Source: Brachypterus glaber (Eukaryota; Arthropoda; Insecta; Coleoptera; Kateretidae). Taken from it: a stretch of DNA of 64,000 nucleotides. The stretch covers positions 33,396,998-33,460,997 of the forward strand of contig OY294051.1 in the NCBI GenBank assembly GCA_958510825.1, read 5' to 3'. The notes beneath the pieces were generated by a model. That model ran no database searches and was not told the DNA's origin. It saw only the letters and a list, made by a program, of their open reading frames with translations. The position numbers were made by a program, and so were the translations under genes. This document shows positions 57,185 through 64,000 of this stretch, piece after piece (the first letter of the stretch is position 1; the number at the start of each line of letters is the position of its first letter).

Positions 57185-59600
57185 TTATAAGTTGCCAAAT
57201 TTTTATCTATTTCAATCCTTGTTTTACATTCCCAAAAACATTTTCAAGAACACTTCCCCTAAATGTTTTCTTATCATTTAAATAAACATATTCATACGAG
57301 ATAGAGGACCTTCTCCGTTTAGTAAAAAGGGGTTCGAATTCAAAACAAGACAATCGTTTTGACATTATGGTAACATATAGGATTTTAAAGATCTACCTTA
57401 CTTATGAATACATGAATTTTTAATAGATCAAAAAATCAGGAAGTCAACTTTTTTTTTTTTGTTTTCATAAGGAATATGTTTTTATATAATTGAAATTTGA
57501 TATTTTTCAGAGTTTTTTAATAAGATGAGATACCGTTTTTTGAATATATTAAAACATATTTTCCCACAATAAATATAAATTAGACAAGGTAAAAAATTTT
57601 ACTGTGACTGTGACTTATTGTATTTAGTTTAAGAAAGTTAAATAAAAGTAATAAGTAGATATTTATACTAAGTAGTTAATACCAAACCAAAAATAATGAA
57701 AAAAAAATACTAACGTCTTAGAAACAAGTATATACTAAATAAACATAAAACAAATTATTGATTTTTTTTTTTAAATTAGTTAAATATGTTTATTTGAAGT
57801 ATTTTTATATTTTTTAAATATTTTTTCTCTGTGTGCAATGTTAAGGTGATTAAAAATTAGCTTATCAGCTTTTAAGTTTTTTTAAAAGGATTAAAAATAT
57901 CAATTTTTTTGATTTTTCTTTTTTCCAAATCTTTAAAACAGTTTTTTTCTTAAAACAATTTGAGTAAAAACTGTAAATTGACTCCTGAATTAAAAATGTA
58001 ATCTATTTTTTTTAAGGACAATGCTTTTATTCTAAAAAAAGCTTTAACACTTCAATAAAAAAAGGGATGATTAGATATCAAAAAACCTCGAGAATTCGCC
58101 TTTCAAAAGCAGATTTCCATCCTGCAAAAATTGTATAATTATAAAATCTGCAGGAAGCCGCTTTATAGAGAAATGGTGAGAAAACACACCAACATTGAAT
58201 TTAATATTAAAATTGGCGGGCGGCTTTGAAGGTCCTAAAATCATGGGAGGCGCCTTCAGAATAATCATTTCATGGCCAACTTTCAATTTTAAACCTATGC
58301 TGGGGATATTTTGGCGATCCCGAGACAAAAAAGGATACAAACAATTTTTAAATTTTTAAAAAGTCCAAACTTAGAAACAAGCAAAAACAAATCTTGAAGT
58401 GGAAAAGATTTTGAGGAAATAAAAGGCTGGATAAAAAATACCTTAAAAATTGTAGCTAGTCGACGAGTTTGATATAAAATAAGGTAAAAAATCATTAATA
58501 AAAATTAAAAAACACTAAAATTATTGCGTCTTCAGTCTTTAGATACATATTTCATACAAAAAAAAAAATGGTCAGCTAAAAATTTTCAGCGCCATAAAAA
58601 TTTGCCGCCCTGCCGCGTTGCCTAATTGGAAATTTTGTCTGTCTAGACCAGCTTTTAAACCACAATGTTTTATGTAGGAATAAAGCGACCATAATAACAC
58701 CAAACATAGTAATATAATAAAGTTTTCTATATTTCTGATTTAATAGTGTCGAATGCTTTAGTTAGGTCGAATAGGATAGAAACAAGTAGTTATTATTTAA
58801 TAATTTCATATTATGAAAAAATTAATGTATTATCTTTCCGAGGGGTTAAAACTCGAAAATACTATATGATTTCCAAGATTTTTAAGTTTTATGTTTCTGA
58901 TTTTTGGAATTTTCCAGATTTTTGAAGAGATTTCTGAGATTTTTTATATCATCAGGATATTTTAGAATTTCGAAATGACTTTCTGACAACACAGTGATTT
59001 ATAAAGTTTTATCGAGGATCAATCAATCAACCGAGATCCTTTGTCTTGTCTGATCTCGATCTGTAGAAATACTCGTACAAGATTAAGACGAAAGAGTTTT
59101 TGTCTCTTGATTAAATTTTTGTACCTTTGTATGAAAAATGCCACTTAAAAGTTTTAAGAGAGTTCTCTACACAAGTAATTGTCAATAATAAAAACTTTTG
59201 GGTCTACTATGGGGATGCGTCGACGCGAGATGGTCAACCCACCCTACAGAATTTTTGTCTTTGAAAATAAAGACAGGAAGAAGTTCCGTTACTCTGCTCT
59301 CATGAAATTATAGTGGTTCACTTTTAGAATCTTTAAAATAAAAAAGTATGTTTAAAAAATATCCCTTTTTGGTTGCCGGGTAGAAATTTTAAGGCAATAT
59401 TGGGGATGTTGATACAAAGCTCTTTGAACTGTCACTTGTTTTTGACAGCATTTGCTTCGTATATCTCATCATGGCCTACGTTGAGATACGGATTCTTGTA
59501 ATTATGACACTGTTGTACTGTTGTAAAACGGTTTTTGAATCAAAGGGGATTGAAAGTTGATTTATTTTCATTGTAACGTTAATTGATAACGGAGGCTTTT
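57185..59600. other. AT-rich sequence, nothing recognised
   Basis: No supported gene. Opposite-strand open frames at 58071-58495 show no domain. Confidence 0.4.
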
Positions 59601-59614
59601 ACATAATTAATAAA

Positions 59615-59838
59615 CCTCTTAAATTATAAAAACATCTAGGTACTACAAAGTTATTAAAGCAGAACAAAATACAAAAAAAAAATGACAAAAAAAATATAAT
59701 TGGTATATTCTGTAACAAGTTTGGAACCTCTTAAATTATAAAAACATCTAGGTACTACAAAGTTATTAAAGCAGAACAAAATACAAAAAAAAAATGACAA
59801 AAAAAATATAATTGGTATATTCTGTAACAAGTTTGGAA
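59615..59838 (+). repeat. 112-bp tandem duplication
   Basis: CCTCTTAAATTATAAAAACA begins at 59615 and 59727, and the two units are essentially identical through GTAACAAGTTTGGAA, indicating a recent duplication. Confidence 0.92.
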
Positions 59839-59839
59839 T

Positions 59840-60820
59840 AACCAGTGGAACCGTCCTTCCTCTGCGGCTTTTGTGTCAAAATTTTCACTCGTGTAGAATA
59901 TGCATTCCAACCGTGTTCCAGACTTTACTTTTTCTAGGACTACAATTTTTTTTAGCAATTTATTGCTTTTTTATTATGTCGCAAGTCCACACTTAAGTCT
60001 AGTGTTATTCCATAGTGTATTTTTTATAGTTTAAATTCATTATAATTTAGACATTAATATGCATTAAGATGTCGCCACTATCACTATCACTAAAAATTAT
60101 TTAGGAGTTATGCTATTCTAAAGTATTTAGTTGTAGAAAAAAATCCTGAAATTAAAATTAAAGAAAAAAATATACAAAAAATATGTTTTTTTGTATACTA
60201 TAAGACATCTTTTACACTGCAAAAAAAGTCATCCCCTGTGAAAAATAAAATAAATACTAAAATTATTTTGTTTTTTTCGTAAATTATCTATAAACACAAC
60301 TTTTACAATAACTTACTCTTTAGAAAGAAAACCTTAAAAAGCCACAAGCTCTCCCGGGAGAGAGTATAGGAACTTCAGGCCCTTGGCTCGTCATAACAAG
60401 AGTAGTCTTTCTCTTGATAGAACTTATTTATTTTAACAGCAATATATAAGCAAAAATTATTCTGTTAAACTTATAAAAGTCCAAACAATGTTTTGCTTTA
60501 ATATATTTTTTTAACGTCTAGAACTGTTTCAATATATTTTACATTTTTTTCTCGATCAAAGGAGGGTACAATTTATGATATGTAGGCAAGTGACGGCGTT
60601 AATGGATTTATATCATTTGTCTCCCGGACTGACACTCTGGAGGGACTCCGGAGTTGTCAGTTGAACTCTGTTATTAAATAAAAGTTTACACCCTGATTTT
60701 TAAAACACTCTTCTAATCGTACACTGTTAAAAGTAAATTTAAAGTTTTAGAACCAAAAGTAAATTTGAACTTTTCCTTAAATATTTAAAATATATAATAC
60801 ATTTTGAAAACATAGAATAA
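59840..60820. other. Unassigned; hairpin at 60628-60662
   Basis: ACTGACACTCTGGAG pairs with CTCCGGAGTTGTCAGT around GGA. The AATATGCATTCCAACCGTG segment near 59899 weakly recalls family G. No gene. Confidence 0.4.
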
Positions 60821-60824
60821 ATTT

Positions 60825-61530
60825 TTTCTAAGACTGCTTTAGAATGTAAGCAAATACACACACTTTTCAAACACAGAATGACTCCATTCTAGCTATAGAT
60901 ACAGTATTAATATTCCGTATCAAGTGTTAGAATGAGCACATGTAGTGCCATCTCTTGTTTTGTTAAAAGTAAAGAAAACTGTAGCAAAATTAGCAAAAAT
61001 ATATATATTTTACCATGAAATATTGAATAATTTAATGCAAATTAAAGTTTTGGGTTAAAATTACATATAGTTAATTAGTTTTTCTTAATATTTGACCAGT
61101 TTTTTTTTATCAATTTAGTTCAAAAAATTAAAATTAAATATTTAAACCTGATATCTGTCACAACAATCTGACATAACCTTCAATTTTTGCATTATAATTT
61201 GTAAATATGGGCTAAAATTAAATAAAAATCTTTTTTAAGTACTGATTTGATCAAATTATTAAATAAAATTAATTGCTCTATTTAAAAATATATGTTTTGT
61301 TACATTTACAATGTCGAGTCACAAAAAACATTGTTTTTAACCTTGTCCGAAGTTTAAAGCCAAACAGTGTTTCATATTTGCAGTCGAAGAAAAAGTATAG
61401 TCTACAACACGTATGGAATAGTCATTCCGGGCTCGGGGGACCATCATACTCGCCTGCCAGCTCGTATTACAAACTTTTCGCTAGCGCGGTATTGTCTATT
61501 CCATACTAGTTATAGAATATATTTATATAC
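60825..61530 (+). repeat. Repeat family G, copy 2
   Basis: Runs from CTAAGACTGCTTTAGAATGT to GTCTATTCCATACTAGTTAT. The region around 61425-61495 (GGCTCGGGGGACCATCATAC) differs from copy 1 (GCGGTCGCGAGACCG), suggesting replaced centres between conserved TATGGAAT/ATTCCATA halves. Confidence 0.8.
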
Positions 61531-61689
61531 TTATATTTTATTTAGCTTGTTAAGTGAATTTTAGCTTTTTTGGGAGTAGCTAATTCATTTATGGGTTAAT
61601 GTATTTCAAAATCGTAAATTTCTTTTTTTTTTGGTTGTATCCTTTTGAAAACTAGTATCTGGAGGTTTTAAGGATTATCTGAGACATCG

Positions 61690-62170
61690 TATTATATGCA
61701 AGGTTATTCAGAAAAAGGTTAATTAATTTTAAGGGATGATTCTACATTGGAAAATATGAAAAAAAGTTCCATTGAAATTTTGGTTTTAAACATTTTAGTA
61801 TTTAATTTTTCGTCCTCGAACCGTGGAATCATATTTCAAAAATAGAATCACAAAAAAGTTACACAGAAAAAAAATTCTGAGAAAAAACTGATAAGGTCCC
61901 CCCGTTTCGCACACCACTGGTTAAAATAAGTACATAAAGATAACATACCAAGATGGGCCTTATTAAAATTAGTTTACATTTAAAACCTCGTTGCTGTTTC
62001 TCAAAGGGTTACTGAGTTATTAAATAAAAACCGATTTTTTTAGCCAATTTCAATGGGGCTTAGCTCTCTTACTACGAATTTTTAGGCATATGTTTATAGG
62101 AACTTTCTTTTATTTTCCTATGTAGAATCACACCTTAAAATAAAGACTCTATGTCTGAATAACCTGGTAT
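61690..62170 (+). repeat. Repeat family E, copy 3
   Basis: Shares GATTCTACATTGGAAAATAT with the 26280 segment, and TTTCGCACACCACTGGTTAA, GATAACATACCA and AAAACCTCGTTGCTG with copy 2. Confidence 0.6.
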
Positions 62171-62609
62171 ATTTTTTTGTAAATTATAAATTTATATATT
62201 TATATTAAATGTACATTATATTAAATGTTCAATTAGCCATCAGATAGGCTCATAAACCATTTACATTGTTTTATTTTCATATGACGAAAGAGTTATTGCA
62301 TAAAATCGACATCTGTATGAGCTGTTGTCACCCTTTATCATAAATAAACGTTGAAAAAACCTCCTCAACAGCGTGTCGTGGTCAAAAAATAAAACAGCCC
62401 GAAACAAATGAAACAAATAAATGATTTTGAAGTAGGCGTATTGTCTCTCCAATTAGAGGGTGTTTTATTCCGATCCGATTGCTTTTAAATAGAGCATCAA
62501 TTGTTTTTATTGAGCAAATTTTGCTGCTGCAAGGGGCACAGATGTTTTAGAGCAAATTATTTAAGCGTTTTGAAGAGTTTTAAGCAAGAAGGCAAAATTT
62601 AGAATGCTT

Positions 62610-62845
62610 TTCTTACTCTAGAAAACTCTTCACAGTCCGTAATGTCAAGTATAATGTACATTGTACATGTACATTGTACATTGTACATTCTTACTCTAGA
62701 AAACTCTTCACAGTCCGTAATGTCAAGTATAATGTACATTGTACATGTACATTGTACATGTACATTGTACATGTACATTGTACATGTACATTGTACATGT
62801 ACATTGTACATATACATTGTACATATACATTGTACATGTACATTT
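62610..62845. repeat. TACATTG/TACATG palindromic satellite with duplicated leader
   Basis: A 75-bp leader (CTTACTCTAGAAAACTCTTC ... GTCAAGTATAA) is present twice (62613 and 62691), each followed by alternating TGTACATTGTACATG words. The second run extends to about 62842. Each word is self-complementary (TGTACA), so the array can fold in many registers. Overlapping open frames on both strands are artefacts. Confidence 0.92.
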
Positions 62846-62869
62846 TTTATTTTCTTCTGATTTCCTGAA

Positions 62870-63196
62870 AAAATAAAGTTAATCGGAATTTTCTTTCAGC
62901 TTTTTTCGTTTTTTTTCAAAGTTTAACTTCCTATATCTTTCCCTAGTAAAACTTGATTTTTACTGAAAATTTCAAGTCGATCTGATTATTCGTTCTTGAG
63001 TTATCTTGTTCACAAAAGTCGTGACATCAGACGGGCAGACATACAGAAAGACGAACGGACATTTGAAAAAAAAGTTGCTTATTTTTTCATGAAACAAATA
63101 TCCAAGAATTTTTTGTCTAGGACGATTTTTGATTTTTTTTTTACTTCGAAACTATTGTATATTATTCTAGCGCAGGCGCTGTGAATAATATAAAAA
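62870..63196 (-). repeat. Dispersed repeat family A, copy 4
   Basis: TTCTTGAGTTATCTTGTTCA, GTCGTGACATCAGACGGGCA, AAGAATTTTTTGTCTAGGAC, ending AGCGCAGGCGCTGTGAATAA, the reverse complement of the 1881 terminus. Confidence 0.65.
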
Positions 63197-63499
63197 TCAG
63201 CTAATAATACTTTTCTTTCCATGGGGTGGTTAAGAGTTTTCAAAAAGGGGATATAATCTATGGTATGGATATTTGTTTCAAAATCTCATCTACTTATCGA
63301 AGCGTTCATATTCAAGAAGATTTTGATTTATTTCAGTAATTTTAAAGTTGAAATTTAGTCTGTTTGTGTGGGGTATGTCCTTTATGAATTATACATTTGC
63401 TATTTTATTAATTTTGCTATGTTCAGAATCAATAACTGAAAAATTCAGTGAACTGGTATAAAGGGCGAAAATATCTGTTATAAAATAAAAGAATCATTT

Positions 63500-64000
63500 T
63501 TTTCTACGACTGCTTTAGAATGTAAGCAAATACACACACTTTTCAAACACAGAATGAATCCATTCTAGCTCTAGATACGGTATGAATATTTCCTATCAAG
63601 TGTTAGAATGAGCATATGTAGTGCCATCTCTTGTTTATAAAAGTAAAGAAAACTGTAGCAAAATTAGCAAAAATATATTTATTTTACCATGAAATATTGA
63701 ATAATTTAATACAATTGAAAGTTTTGCATTAAAATTACATAAAGTTTATTAGTTTCTTAATATTTGACCAGTTTTTTTAATTTAGTTCAAAAAATTAAAA
63801 CTGTTAATTATTAAATATTTCACTGTCACAACAGTCTGACATAACCTTCAATTTTTGCATTATAATTTGTAAATATGTGGTCAAATTAAATAAAAATCTT
63901 TTTTAATTACTGATTTGATAAAATTATTAAAAAACATTAATTGCTTTATTTAAAAATATGTGTTTTCTTGCATTTACAATGTCGATTAAAAAAAAAACAT
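63500..64000 (+). repeat. Repeat family G, copy 3 (cut by window end)
   Basis: From TTTCTACGACTGCTTTAGAA onward it follows copies 1 and 2 closely (AGTGTTAGAATGAGCATATG, GTAGTGCCATCTCTTG, TACCATGAAATATTGAATAA) and is still matching at the last base. Confidence 0.8.

Noticed and set aside
62599..62868. Open frames rich in Met-Tyr-Cys-Thr on both strands
   Set aside because: Translation of the palindromic TGTACATTG array.

Overview
The window reads as gene-free, AT-rich chromosomal DNA from an animal with a repeat-laden genome, most probably an insect (beetle-like, low confidence). The signs are very low GC almost everywhere, no host exon with recognisable protein similarity, and a dense mix of inverted-repeat (foldback/MITE-like) elements, tRNA-derived SINEs, satellites and microsatellites. 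Nothing looks bacterial or viral: there are no operons, rRNA genes, tRNA genes or CRISPR arrays.

The only long coding region is a non-LTR retrotransposon at 34863-38536. It carries a reverse transcriptase, a Cys/His knuckle and a restriction-like endonuclease (RLE), and it sits inside a (TAA)n array, the target preference reported for the Dong/R4 clade. One frameshift between RT motifs B and C splits its reading frame, and no in-frame AUG precedes its conserved N-terminal segment. A second, much older RT scrap lies at 5785-5865 (minus strand).

The most interesting signal is structural RNA inside foldback repeats at 10.5-13.0 kb and at 23.5-23.7 kb. Two complete hammerhead ribozyme motifs can be folded by eye (10838-10892 and 12923-13021, plus strand). 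Each has the CUGAAGA core, a GC-capped stem II, GAAA, a self-complementary stem III and a multi-segment stem I. Decayed copies lie in partner arms (10615-10671 minus; 12601-12660), and a weaker hammerhead-like core is present on both strands of a perfect 100-nt-arm palindrome at 23525-23738. This fits the hammerheads known from Penelope-like elements and retrozymes, here in short non-coding palindromic repeats.

Layout: 1-10 kb holds dispersed repeat families (called A-D here), a near-perfect 40-bp-arm hairpin and a LINE fragment. 10.5-13.5 kb holds the ribozyme foldbacks and a nested hAT-like MITE. 15-29 kb holds foldback elements, a SINE, tandem TIR elements and families F, G, H, C and E. 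31-34.5 kb has microsatellites and a TIR element. 34.5-38.55 kb is the retrotransposon in TAA repeats. 41.86-44.12 kb is a 228-bp satellite with a three-unit (683 bp) higher-order period. 45-55 kb holds further MITEs (one hAT-like with a perfect 8-bp duplication) and a second SINE. 56.5-57.2 kb is a 161-bp tandem array beside an inverted arm. 59-64 kb has tandem duplications, a palindromic TACATTG satellite and two more copies of family G. Family letters are labels local to this annotation. Family boundaries are eye-drawn and approximate.
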